A DNA stretch of 64,000 bases from Myxococcota bacterium (lineage in GTDB: Bacteria > Myxococcota_A > UBA796 > JAFGLY01), in contig JAJRWT010000091.1 in NCBI GenBank assembly GCA_024276675.1, forward strand, positions 62,001 to 126,000, in the 5' to 3' direction. Numbering within the stretch: position 1 is the first letter of the stretch; the number at the start of each line of letters is the position of its first letter. Shown piece by piece: positions 34,547 to 42,898 of the stretch. The position numbers and the translations under genes are program-made. A model generated the notes under the pieces. The model was given only the letters and a program-made list of their open reading frames with translations, was not told where the DNA came from and searched no databases.

Positions 34547-34738
34547 TCAGCGCATATTATTGCTGCCATCACTCGTACCAGAGTTGATGATCTTCTCCGA
34601 TTTGTCCATCATCGCGCTGAAGCCCTCTGAAAAGCCGGGCATGAAGTACCAGGCTGCCCATATCATGGCTACGACCAGGACAGCCAGCACGAGAACATAC
34701 TCGACCGTGGATTGGCCGGATCTTCCTTTTGAAATCAT
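34547..34738 (-). CDS. flp: Flp-type major prepilin
   Basis: A 63-residue prepilin with a short basic leader. The Flp cleavage motif is G8 before QSTVEY (Glu at +5, Tyr at +6). A hydrophobic helix follows (VLVLAVLVVAMIWAAWYF), then a small polar C terminus. TadV should cleave it before assembly. Separated by 241 bases from rcpC, it probably has the most abundant transcript of the operon, as major pilins usually do. Confidence 0.88.
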   Translation of the reverse strand: MISKGRSGQSTVEYVLVLAVLVVAMIWAAWYFMPGFSEGFSAMMDKSEKIINSGTSDGSNNMR

Positions 34739-34810
34739 CAGCCCTCCAAATTTCCATGGACCTGTGTTGGTATGATCAGAAAGCCAGGCACAGGAACCTG
34801 ACTGGAGGCC

Positions 34811-35311
34811 TCACCATGCGTCAAGAAAACCGGGGAACAACCTCGCCAGCATGACTCCGGCGGCTATCACGGGGGCAAAAGGGGCAGACACGGGCTTCGG
34901 TACCTCCGAATCCCTCTTCAACCCAGTCCTTATCACGGAAAAAAACTGCCCCAATCTTCCAGAGATGGCCAATTGGAACAGTGCCAGGGGAATATTGATC
35001 AGAAAAACGATCAAGTAGATCCGGACAAGCTCCAGGGGGCCGACAACGGCTCCGACAGCCATCAGGAGTTTGGCATCCCCCGCCCGAATGGCTCCCCCCA
35101 TCTTCCACAATAGAAAACCCAGGACAAAGGCCACGCCCGCCCCGGTCAGCGCAACGGTGATCTCTCCGGAAAATCCTTCTACCAAGAACGCTATCCCCAT
35201 AAACCCGAACGTGAGTACATTGGGGATCCTCCTGCTCATCAGATCGGTGAACACAGCCACCGCCAGCAATACGAACAGTACGGCATCTTCGGGTGACCAT
35301 GAAAACAACAT
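34811..35311 (-). CDS. tadV: Prepilin peptidase TadV/CpaA (A24 family)
   Basis: A 166-residue polytopic membrane aspartyl protease that removes the leader of Flp-type pilins. Both catalytic aspartates are present: Asp23 in FTDLMSRRIPN and Asp79 in GAIRAGDAKLL. It is of the short type, without the methylase domain of PilD. It lies between the extra prepilins and flp. Confidence 0.9.
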   Translation of the reverse strand: MLFSWSPEDAVLFVLLAVAVFTDLMSRRIPNVLTFGFMGIAFLVEGFSGEITVALTGAGVAFVLGFLLWKMGGAIRAGDAKLLMAVGAVVGPLELVRIYLIVFLINIPLALFQLAISGRLGQFFSVIRTGLKRDSEVPKPVSAPFAPVIAAGVMLARLFPGFLDAW

Positions 35312-35352
35312 CTACCCTTCGCCATCCCGGTAGGCCTTCGAAAGAACGGGGA

Positions 35353-35550
35353 TCACGGATACGGTTGCTGGACAGTCGTCCTGACGTTCTGGAAAACGCC
35401 CTTTGCCGATTCACCCAAAAGAGAAAAACCCAGTGCGATGGCAATCATCACCACCGAAACCCCCAGCATGTACTCAACAACGGATTGGGCTCGCCGACTA
35501 TGTCGCAGGTGTTCCAAATTGCGGCTGCCTGAAGTTCCCGGCATGTTCAT
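35353..35550 (-). CDS. Flp-like prepilin or pseudopilin
   Basis: A 65-residue protein with a class III signal: a basic leader, RRA before QSVVEY (Glu at +5, Tyr at +6), and the helix MLGVSVVMIAIALGFSLLG. The residue before the cut is Ala instead of Gly, which is uncommon and may change processing. Its ATG overlaps the stop of the neighbouring prepilin (ATGA). Confidence 0.78.
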   Translation of the reverse strand: MNMPGTSGSRNLEHLRHSRRAQSVVEYMLGVSVVMIAIALGFSLLGESAKGVFQNVRTTVQQPYP

Positions 35551-35738
35551 TGCTCCCCACTGGCGGTGAGATCTCCGGTGGACAGAATCCCTTGAACGTC
35601 CAGGGCGAGTTGGTTTACCCCGGTTTTGAAGGGATCGATGAACACATATGCCGCGGCCACGATGGCGATCACGATAACGGAAATCAGGAGCATGTACTCA
35701 ACCGTGCTCTGTCCAGTTTGCGAAGTATGGCGGTACAT
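35547..35738 (-). CDS. Flp-like prepilin
   Basis: A 63-residue prepilin that is first in the Tad operon as read. The cleavage site is G9 before QSTVEY, followed by a helix (MLLISVIVIAIVAAAYVF) and a polar C terminus of about 30 residues. I start at the ATG at 35738, with GGAAGG eight bases upstream; a start at 35777 would make the leader too long. It is translationally coupled to the next prepilin gene. Confidence 0.8.
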   Translation of the reverse strand: MYRHTSQTGQSTVEYMLLISVIVIAIVAAAYVFIDPFKTGVNQLALDVQGILSTGDLTASGEQ

Positions 35739-36152
35739 GATTGATGCCTTCCGGGTCTGTGGTCCAGAACCTCTCATAGCAAGTTACGAGCCAGATCGCT
35801 GCAACCTACGAATTCCTACTGCCAGACAAGTGGCGCCAGGGTTTGTCAATCGCAAAAAATGGCATGAAAACTGCTCTACAGGCGAAGGCACTATAGGGAT
35901 GATCAACTATGCACAGTCGGTGCCCAGCACAGCTCAGGTCTGCCAGGGAACAGGCGCCCCCATCCGTCCCCATGATGATGCGACAAGTTTGTCCCTCAAC
36001 AACAGAGAGAGCCAGAAAAAACAGCCCCTGCCACGGCAGTTGAATCGTCAACTTGGCTCTCCACTTCCAAACGCAGTACATAGCGGGTTATAGGCCATCG
36101 AAGCTCTGGCAACAGGTGTCGGAGCCCTGGAAAACACGAGTAGCAATCGTAG
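35739..36152. other. Divergent intergenic region between Tad operon and Ser/Thr kinase
   Basis: A 414-base non-coding stretch that must contain the Tad operon promoter (minus) and the kinase promoter (plus). A TTGACA on the minus strand (bases 35849-35844) has no acceptable -10 at 16-18 bases. No gene-like frame is visible. Confidence 0.4.
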
Positions 36153-37970
36153 TTGATCGTGCCACGGAACAACCCAACAACATTCGGCAAGTACCAGATC
36201 CTTGAACGAATCGCCTCTGGAGGCATGGCAGAGATCTTCAAGGCGAAGATCGAGGGTATCGGTGGTTTTCACCGGACATTCGCCATCAAACGAATCTTGC
36301 CTCACCTCACGAGCAACAGCGAATTCGTTGATCTGCTGGTGGACGAAGCCAGGATCGCAGGCCTCCTGTCCCACGCAAACATCGTGCAGATTCTGGATCT
36401 CGGCCGTATCGACGACCACTACTTCATCGCCATGGAATACGTACCAGGCAACGACCTGGGCAAGGTAGTGCAGAAATGCGCCGACAAGGGCATCACCCTG
36501 CCAGTGCCCCATGCCACATTCATCTCCATCGAAGTCTTGAAGGGTCTTGAATACGCCCACAACAGGCAGGTCATGAAAGGGGGGCGACCGGTCCCGCTGA
36601 ACATCGTCCATCGGGATATTTCTCCCCCCAACATACTGGTGAGCTACCAGGGTGAGATCAAGATCACCGATTTCGGCATAGCCAAGGCAAACATAAAGGC
36701 CATGGAGACCCTGGCTGGCGTGGTCAAGGGCCGCTTCGAATACTACAGCCCCGAACAATCCGATGGCCGGGCAGTAGATCAAAGAAGCGACATCTTCAGT
36801 ACTGGCATCGTTCTCTACGAAATGTTGACCGGAATCCATCCATTCCGACACGAGAGCGACATCGCCACACTCGAAGCCGTCCGAAAAAGCACGTTTTCAC
36901 CGCCATCCAGTGTAAATCCAGACATACCATACGCCTTGGAGCAAATCCTGCAAAAGGCACTGGCTGCAGATCCCGATGAACGCTACCCCACGGCCGCTGC
37001 GTTCAAGGAATCCCTCAACAGCTTCTTCCACGACTCGGGTTTCATCTTCTCCCAATCCACCATGGCTGCCTTTCTGAAGGGACTGTTTCCAACAAAAACT
37101 TCAACCTCCCGCCCCAATTCCCGTTTTCCACGACACGCCACAATCATACCAAGGCCTGACATCGAAGACGACGACGAAGACATCCTTCCAACAGTCATTC
37201 AGCCAATCAGCCAACGCAGGCTTCTTCAAAAACCTTCTTCCCGGGACGGACAACGGAGTACCCTGCAAGACGAATCATCGGATCCCTTCTCGGAGGCAGC
37301 AACGCTACTACAGACACTGCCGGGTTCCGAACTCCGACAAGATCCAGACCCTCTCTCCGACGCCCAGACGCTAATCAGGAGCAATCCCCTGTTGGAAACT
37401 GACATCGGAGAGATGGAAACCCAGATCAAGCCGTCCCCTCTAAAAGGCCCACCACCCAAACCACCTGCTCCCACAAGCGATATTCCTCCTGAACTCTCAA
37501 CTTCGGCATCCTCGCCTTCACCTGGGGAGCCACCCCGGGAACATCAAAAAACATCTAGCAGAACCGCTCCTGATAAGGCGGATTCGTACACAGAATCTAA
37601 GGGACATGTACCAGGGGAATCCGCTCAAGCTGCCATCCACCGCGTGGATGAACCCCGAAGCAGGACCAGATTCGGCTTGGCTCTCTCTGCAGGAGCCCTG
37701 CTCATGCTGATCTCCGGCCTACTGGGTTTCAGCATCGGCTGGTGGTCGGCCAGCTCCCAAGAACCAATGGCTGTTTACTCAGAATCCAATTTTGAATTCA
37801 GGCTTCCAGAAGGCTCCACCGTTTTCGTGGATGGCGAACGACAATCCTCTCCAACAATCCAGGTTTCTGCTGGTACACACCAGATTCGCATAGAATCGGC
37901 CGAAATCACACCACAGGAACTCACACTCAATGTTGAGCCGGGCGAGCGCATCATCTACATGCTCAAGTAA
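36153..37970 (+). CDS. Membrane-anchored Ser/Thr protein kinase with PEGA-like domain
   Basis: A 605-residue Hanks-type kinase with all catalytic residues: glycine loop IASGGMAEIF, Lys46 (FAIKRI), HRD at 153-155 (HRDISPPNIL), DFG at 173-175, and YYSPEQ in the activation segment. A Pro/Ser-rich linker spans about 320-505. A membrane segment lies at about 508-530 (LALSAGALLMLISGLLGFSIGWW). A small extracytoplasmic PEGA-like domain forms the end (GSTVFVDGERQSSPTIQVSAGTHQIRIE). The start may be TTG at 36153 or GTG at 36159; neither has a strong ribosome site. It is divergent from the Tad operon and could regulate it, but that is inference. Its architecture is the template against which the split genes at 1726-4125 are judged. 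Confidence 0.9.
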   Translation: MIVPRNNPTTFGKYQILERIASGGMAEIFKAKIEGIGGFHRTFAIKRILPHLTSNSEFVDLLVDEARIAGLLSHANIVQILDLGRIDDHYFIAMEYVPGNDLGKVVQKCADKGITLPVPHATFISIEVLKGLEYAHNRQVMKGGRPVPLNIVHRDISPPNILVSYQGEIKITDFGIAKANIKAMETLAGVVKGRFEYYSPEQSDGRAVDQRSDIFSTGIVLYEMLTGIHPFRHESDIATLEAVRKSTFSPPSSVNPDIPYALEQILQKALAADPDERYPTAAAFKESLNSFFHDSGFIFSQSTMAAFLKGLFPTKTSTSRPNSRFPRHATIIPRPDIEDDDEDILPTVIQPISQRRLLQKPSSRDGQRSTLQDESSDPFSEAATLLQTLPGSELRQDPDPLSDAQTLIRSNPLLETDIGEMETQIKPSPLKGPPPKPPAPTSDIPPELSTSASSPSPGEPPREHQKTSSRTAPDKADSYTESKGHVPGESAQAAIHRVDEPRSRTRFGLALSAGALLMLISGLLGFSIGWWSASSQEPMAVYSESNFEFRLPEGSTVFVDGERQSSPTIQVSAGTHQIRIESAEITPQELTLNVEPGERIIYMLK

Positions 37971-38050
37971 CCGGGACAGGAGTTCCAACAGCAGTGACAC
38001 CTACAGAGCACAGGCTCCCGGAGGGTCAGGCAGAAATCCGGAGACACTCC

Positions 38051-38926
38051 ATGTTGGGGCCCATGGTCAAGGTGCTTCGTCCCAAACAGTGGACCAAGAA
38101 TGGCTTTCTGTTCGCCGCCTTGATCTTCTCGTTCCACTTTACCAACCTGGGCGACTGGGTAATGGCCATCACCGGGTTCGCCTCGTTCTGCCTGCTCTCC
38201 AGTACCGGCTACATCCTGAACGACATCCGTGATCGAGAAGCAGACAAGCGCCACCCCACAAAGCGCTTTCGCCCAATCGCCAGCGGAAGTCTTCCCACCA
38301 AAGTTGCCTGGTCAGAGGCTATAATCTCGCTCATCATTGGTTTGGCCGTCGCCTTCACCCTTGGCAGAGTCTTCGTACTGATATCTCTTCTCTACCTGGC
38401 CTCCACCACGAGCTATTCACTGTACTTCAAGCACGTTGTCATCCTGGATGTCATGATGATCACGGCTGGGTTTCTCTGGAGAGCGGTTGCAGGTGCGGTG
38501 GCCATCAGCGTCCCCATCAGCCCGTGGTTCCTTCTTTGCACAGCCTTTCTAGCCCTGTTCCTGGGCTTCAGCAAACGCCGCGGCGAACTGTCCCTGCTGG
38601 AAAAAGAGCAGGCGATGGCAACCAGAAAAAACCTATCCGAGTACAGTTCGGGCATGATCAGTGACTTCCAGGCGATGACCACAAGTGGAACAGTTATCAG
38701 CTATGCACTCTACACCGTGTCCGACCAATCCCCAACACCGTGGCTGCTGATCACTCTTCCATACGTACTGTACGTAATCTTCCGGTACATCTACCTGGTG
38801 GAACATAGGCTCGACCGAGGGGCACCAGATGAAATCCTGGTTCGAGATCGTCCCATCCTGCTCACCTGCCTGCTCTACACGGCCACCGTGCTGGCAGTGC
38901 TGATGTTCGCCCCCGACATCACTTGA
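38051..38926 (+). CDS. UbiA-family prenyltransferase, decaprenyl-phosphate phosphoribosyltransferase type
   Basis: A 291-residue polytopic membrane enzyme. The first aspartate motif region NDIRDREADKRHPTKRFRP and the opening LRPKQWTKN are those of the subgroup that transfers 5-phosphoribose to polyprenyl phosphate (mycobacterial Rv3806c). Other UbiA members attach prenyl chains to quinones or haem. Several membrane helices follow. The substrate here is inferred from motif similarity only. I start at the ATG at 38051, behind GGAGA; a GTG at 37994 is an alternative. It ends convergently, overlapping the stop of the next gene by eight bases. Confidence 0.8.
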   Translation: MLGPMVKVLRPKQWTKNGFLFAALIFSFHFTNLGDWVMAITGFASFCLLSSTGYILNDIRDREADKRHPTKRFRPIASGSLPTKVAWSEAIISLIIGLAVAFTLGRVFVLISLLYLASTTSYSLYFKHVVILDVMMITAGFLWRAVAGAVAISVPISPWFLLCTAFLALFLGFSKRRGELSLLEKEQAMATRKNLSEYSSGMISDFQAMTTSGTVISYALYTVSDQSPTPWLLITLPYVLYVIFRYIYLVEHRLDRGAPDEILVRDRPILLTCLLYTATVLAVLMFAPDIT

Positions 38927-40142
38927 GAGGCAGAACAGCTTCTTGCCTTTGTCTGGGCATCTTGACGCCGGCGAGCGTGGGCCAGGGAACCTCTGGAGCC
39001 GTTGCCATGATGACCGGTTCCTGGTCTCCGTCGTCGTAGTCATGGTAGAGCACCCTGAATGGAACGATGCCGTCAACGGGCTCCCACAGGCTGTTGCCTA
39101 TGCAGAGTTCCAGTCCCACTCCCAGCGAAACCTGGCCTGTAAAAGCCGCTTCCACGCCTTCTCTCGATATTGAGTTTCTGCTTTCGGGAACCGGAAACAA
39201 CAGGTCGTTGTCACCTACCTGGACCTCGATGGTGTCCTTTCCAGGTATGATATTCTCGTCACGTACCCTGATGGCAGCACAAATTGCCGATTCAGACAAC
39301 CTGGTAGCTACCGCGAATCCGGCATCCCTGAAGCCTTCCCAGCGCTCGTATCCGGATTGAAGCTGATTCTCGGAACTCACTGCCAGAGCCTTGTCCCTGG
39401 ACCACTCTGAAAGATCACCATCAACCGTACATCCTTGCGCTCTCGCGATCATGGAACCAGCCATCTTGAAACGTTTGTCCAGGAGGCTCTTTTCATAATC
39501 GGAGATATCTTCCTTTGGAATCCACTTGACGGAGACAATTCGTTCCACCTGGTCCATTATTGGGAGGCCTTCTTTTCCACGGTCATGAGGAAGCTTCAGC
39601 AACAGTCGCCCTTCCTTGACCAGTAGATTGAAACCCTGGTCCGGCCCCGCGGCGGAGAAGTGGACTGCCGGTTCCAGCGCCTCCACCTCTCGGGTTTGGG
39701 CGTCGGATGTATCCAACTCGACCCAGCGTTCCCAACCCCATCCAAAACCCCGGACCACCACCTTCCCATCCAAGACACGCTGTACGTCGAGATCTCCCTC
39801 TCTGGCATTGGAAGGAGCTATCCGCAACTCTACAACAGTACCCGCCATGAGTCTCTCGATACGGATGTCGGTCACCGTACCGCCCGACTGGGTGACTCGC
39901 GGAAACAGCGAAAAATCAATTATGTCGTTGCCGTCAAATACAACGAATCCAGGCGACACCATCAAGGTCGGTCTACGCCTTGGAGCGTTGAGCCCAACCA
40001 ATAAGCTGACATAGCCCCCGGGTTTCAGCTTGGCAACTATGCTCACCAGAGAGGGCAGGGGGGTTCTCGACGGCCTTTCACAGGACAAGAAACACAGGCA
40101 CGAAATAATCAGCGGCACCACGATCATGGCCCTTCCCGACAA
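38919..40142 (-). CDS. Lipoprotein with CBM9/DOMON-like C-terminal domain
   Basis: A 407-residue putative lipoprotein (signal MSGRAMIVVPLIISCLCFLS, Cys21). The first half is beta-rich without a family I can name. The second half, from about residue 235 (CTVDGDLSEWSRDKAL), looks like the family 9 carbohydrate-binding or DOMON-type sandwich (GFAVATRLSESAICAAIRV, IEVQVGDND, VEAAFTGQVSLGVGLELC). These domains bind sugars or haem. The TTG start keeps an Arg in the signal n-region; an ATG five codons later would remove it. Confidence 0.65.
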   Translation of the reverse strand: MSGRAMIVVPLIISCLCFLSCERPSRTPLPSLVSIVAKLKPGGYVSLLVGLNAPRRRPTLMVSPGFVVFDGNDIIDFSLFPRVTQSGGTVTDIRIERLMAGTVVELRIAPSNAREGDLDVQRVLDGKVVVRGFGWGWERWVELDTSDAQTREVEALEPAVHFSAAGPDQGFNLLVKEGRLLLKLPHDRGKEGLPIMDQVERIVSVKWIPKEDISDYEKSLLDKRFKMAGSMIARAQGCTVDGDLSEWSRDKALAVSSENQLQSGYERWEGFRDAGFAVATRLSESAICAAIRVRDENIIPGKDTIEVQVGDNDLLFPVPESRNSISREGVEAAFTGQVSLGVGLELCIGNSLWEPVDGIVPFRVLYHDYDDGDQEPVIMATAPEVPWPTLAGVKMPRQRQEAVLPLK

Positions 40143-40191
40143 CCGGACCCTGGATCCCTTGATCGCACGGATGGACAGTTGTTCCTCGCTT

Positions 40192-40719
40192 TCAGGTGAT
40201 CTCTGAAATCAGGGCAGCAGGATCGGTCACATGGAATATAGAGTTGGGATAGTGGCTGTACCGGATGATTCCCCCGGCGTCTACAATAAACTCCGCTGGG
40301 AGTTGATCAACTGGACCCGTTGGTCTTCCTGGAATTCGCTTGAGAGGCTTGACAAGGCTCATGAAAGAAGTTTGGAGCAAAGCCATGGCGCTTCTCTTGA
40401 ACATAGGGTCTCTGTGAACCTTGAATAGATCGAACAGCGTTCCCTCGGTATCCGAAATCACTGGAAACAACAGGTGGTTCCGAGGTACGAAGTCACGGGC
40501 TGTTTCCAAGTCTGTCCTGGTTACCACCACCAGGTCTGCCCCCGCAAGGTCCATGTCCGCTACAGCACCTTGCAAGCGGTGTATGGACTCCCTGGCATAA
40601 GGACAACCCAGGTGCCTCAGGAAAACGAGAACCAAGATCCGACTACCAGGGACTTCAACTGGCAGTCCGAAAACCGGCTGCCGCACGAAATTGGGTGCCG
40701 CTGTTCCTGCTGTCAACAT
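40192..40719 (-). CDS. Peroxiredoxin-like AhpC/TSA-family protein
   Basis: A 175-residue thioredoxin-fold protein of the Prx-like group. VLVFLRHLGCPYARESIHRL carries a single Cys39 at the peroxidatic position, but with LGCPYARE instead of the canonical TPxxTxxC. ETARDFVPRNHLLFPVISDT and PAEFIVDAGGIIRYSHY follow. It may reduce peroxides or serve as a membrane-lipid-associated reductase. Its ATG overlaps the end of the ArsA-type gene by seven bases, so it belongs to the same transcript. Confidence 0.75.
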   Translation of the reverse strand: MLTAGTAAPNFVRQPVFGLPVEVPGSRILVLVFLRHLGCPYARESIHRLQGAVADMDLAGADLVVVTRTDLETARDFVPRNHLLFPVISDTEGTLFDLFKVHRDPMFKRSAMALLQTSFMSLVKPLKRIPGRPTGPVDQLPAEFIVDAGGIIRYSHYPNSIFHVTDPAALISEIT

Positions 40720-41864
40720 TTACCGATACTCCTGGCCGGGGCTGGAATAAATTGCTCACCCATGAGACGAAGTCCATCCAGGTCTTTTACTGGCTCGTCC
40801 AGGCGCAATACGCGTAGCTCAAATCCGTTCCCGCCTACCATCGCCGAAAGCTTTTTCATCACTTCCTGCTCCTGCCGGTACACGGAACGAAGCCTCTTGT
40901 GGGCCATGTCAAGTCTGGCGATCAGCGAAGCAGCCGTGTAATCGGGCAGATCAGCAGATAGATCGGCAGCCAGATCTCCCAGGAGTTCCCCGGCAGATAA
41001 ATCCCTGTCGGAACATGAATGTACCTGGTTTACGAGGGTACCCCCGACAGGAAGCTTCCTGGAAGCCAACTCCTCATGGAAAAACAAAGCCACTTCGGTC
41101 GATGCCTCGTTGGGAGCACAGATCACCAGAAAGGTTGTGGAATCATCCGCCAAGAGCTGTAGTACAGATTCCTGTCTTTCTCTGAAACCGTCGTACAACT
41201 CACGGAAGGCGAGCAGAAAGACCGACAGCTCCACGAGGAATTCGCGACCGAAGACCACTGCCAACAATCTGAATACCACGCCCGAGGTTCCCACCATCAC
41301 CTTGCCAAATATGCGTTTTTCATCGTAAGGTTTGAGAAACCACTTCATGATTCGCTGGTCCAGGAACCTGGCCAGGCGGCCCGGAGCTTCGATGAAATCC
41401 AGGGCATTCTTGACTGGCGGTGTGTCCAGCACGATGAGATCAAAGGCACGAGATTCGTTCAGATCGTAGAGTTTCTCCACTGCCATGTAATCCTGGTTGG
41501 ACGAGAAGCTGTCAGAAATGGTCTGGTAGATCTTGTTGTGCAGGATGCGATTCCTGGTTTCTTCGTCGGGTGACACCTTTTCGATGACCTCGTTGAAGGT
41601 ACTCCTGGTGTCCAGCATGAGAGCCCACAGCTCGCCTTTCCCTTCCAATAGTTTTGATTCCACCCTGATCACCTGGTTTCCGAAAGCCTTCATTCCCATG
41701 GCATCGGCAAGTCTACGAGCAGGGTCTATGGTCACTACCAGGGTGCGCCGTCCCAACATGGCTGCCTGGAGAGCGATGGCAGCAGCGCTGGTAGTCTTTC
41801 CGACGCCTCCTGAACCTACACACACAACCAGGTTCTTGGACCGAACCAGCGATTCCAGGTTCAC
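40713..41864 (-). CDS. ArsA/GET3-type ATPase
   Basis: A 383-residue P-loop ATPase of the anion-transporting (ArsA/Get3) family. It has the deviant Walker A GSGGVGKTT (17-25), TLVVTIDPARRLADAMGM, and DLIVLDTPPVKNALDFIEAP. Its length and single ATPase domain match the paired ArsA-like proteins of delta-type proteobacteria rather than the tandem-domain arsenite pump. No arsenite permease or metalloregulator is nearby. It starts with GTG overlapping the stop of the second ArsA-type gene. Confidence 0.85.
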   Translation of the reverse strand: MNLESLVRSKNLVVCVGSGGVGKTTSAAAIALQAAMLGRRTLVVTIDPARRLADAMGMKAFGNQVIRVESKLLEGKGELWALMLDTRSTFNEVIEKVSPDEETRNRILHNKIYQTISDSFSSNQDYMAVEKLYDLNESRAFDLIVLDTPPVKNALDFIEAPGRLARFLDQRIMKWFLKPYDEKRIFGKVMVGTSGVVFRLLAVVFGREFLVELSVFLLAFRELYDGFRERQESVLQLLADDSTTFLVICAPNEASTEVALFFHEELASRKLPVGGTLVNQVHSCSDRDLSAGELLGDLAADLSADLPDYTAASLIARLDMAHKRLRSVYRQEQEVMKKLSAMVGGNGFELRVLRLDEPVKDLDGLRLMGEQFIPAPARSIGKC

Positions 41865-42832
41865 AACGCACGCTCCCGCTGGAATAGTTCTTCCTCCATA
41901 TGCCTCTTCAACAGGGACTCTATCCGAACAGCGACCTGGTCTTGATCTTCGACTCCCGTCATGAGTGGCACGGGCAGCACGTACGCCCCGGTCTTGGTCG
42001 AAATTGAATTCACCGCTTCGGCCGTGGTTGATTCACGCTCTGCCTCCCATCTCCCAGCCTGGACCATCTCCATGGCCGAAGAACAACTTCCCCTTCCCAG
42101 GGGGTATCGCTCGGCAAGTTCGGTGGCCATCCTGTCCAGGAGGTCTTTTTCGTGCTCTGACATACTGGGCACTATGCTCTGATTCAATACCACCAGAGGT
42201 ATGTCTATTTCTGGCGAAAGCTGCTTCAGGGCCCGATAGGTTTCAATGGTCTCGTTCACTACCATCTCTTCTGGAAGGGATGCTATCACCACGACACAGG
42301 AATCGTCCTCGAAGGTGTCGATGGCTTCAATGCAGAGGCGCTTGATGGGACCTGTTGGAAAAAGCGACATCGACTTGTAGGGAACACGAAAAAATGAAAG
42401 CGCGTGACCCGAGGCCGGCATATCGACCACGAGCAGGTCGTATTTTCTGCTTAGCGCGATGATGCGACCTATTACCGACAGCTCCCTGGAGCCGGGAGAA
42501 ACATCCAGAAATATCTTTACAAGGCGGTTGTTGAGAATCAGTCGTACTACTCTTTTCACAGGCATGACGCCTGACAACCAGGCTTCCAGGGCCGACAGCC
42601 ACTTGATATTGGCTATGTACAGGTTTTCAGCAACAGCGCCGGGCTCAAAGACCGGTTCCACACCGAAATACTCCGTGAGGGCCGGATGGTGGTTGTCCAC
42701 TTCGGCTATCAGGACTTTCCTTCCTTTTGCTGCCGCTGCCCTGGCCAGCGCCACCGACAGACTGGTCTTGCCCGTGCCACCCTTTCCGGTGACCAACAAC
42801 AGACGGCTCTCCATCAACTTCGATAGTTCCAC
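41861..42832 (-). CDS. ArsA/GET3-type ATPase, second copy
   Basis: A 323-residue P-loop ATPase with Walker A GKGGTGKTS (16-24), KVLIAEVDNHHPALTEYFG and DLLVVDMPASGHALSFFRVP. It is shorter than and clearly diverged from its neighbour, so the pair probably acts as a heterodimer rather than being a recent duplication. It is translationally coupled to the downstream copy (GTGA). Confidence 0.85.
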   Translation of the reverse strand: MELSKLMESRLLLVTGKGGTGKTSLSVALARAAAAKGRKVLIAEVDNHHPALTEYFGVEPVFEPGAVAENLYIANIKWLSALEAWLSGVMPVKRVVRLILNNRLVKIFLDVSPGSRELSVIGRIIALSRKYDLLVVDMPASGHALSFFRVPYKSMSLFPTGPIKRLCIEAIDTFEDDSCVVVIASLPEEMVVNETIETYRALKQLSPEIDIPLVVLNQSIVPSMSEHEKDLLDRMATELAERYPLGRGSCSSAMEMVQAGRWEAERESTTAEAVNSISTKTGAYVLPVPLMTGVEDQDQVAVRIESLLKRHMEEELFQRERAL

Positions 42833-42898
42833 GTGCTTTCCGTCATGGTGATTGAATCACCTGATGTTTTTGGGTATGCAGAAGGCGAACTGCACACC

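Noticed and set aside
35844..35849. TTGACA on the minus strand upstream of the Tad operon
   Set aside because: No acceptable -10 element lies 16-18 bases downstream (the site reads TCTGGC).
40713..42832. Arsenic resistance operon
   Set aside because: The ATPases are single-domain, and no ArsB, ArsC, ArsD or ArsR-like gene is adjacent.
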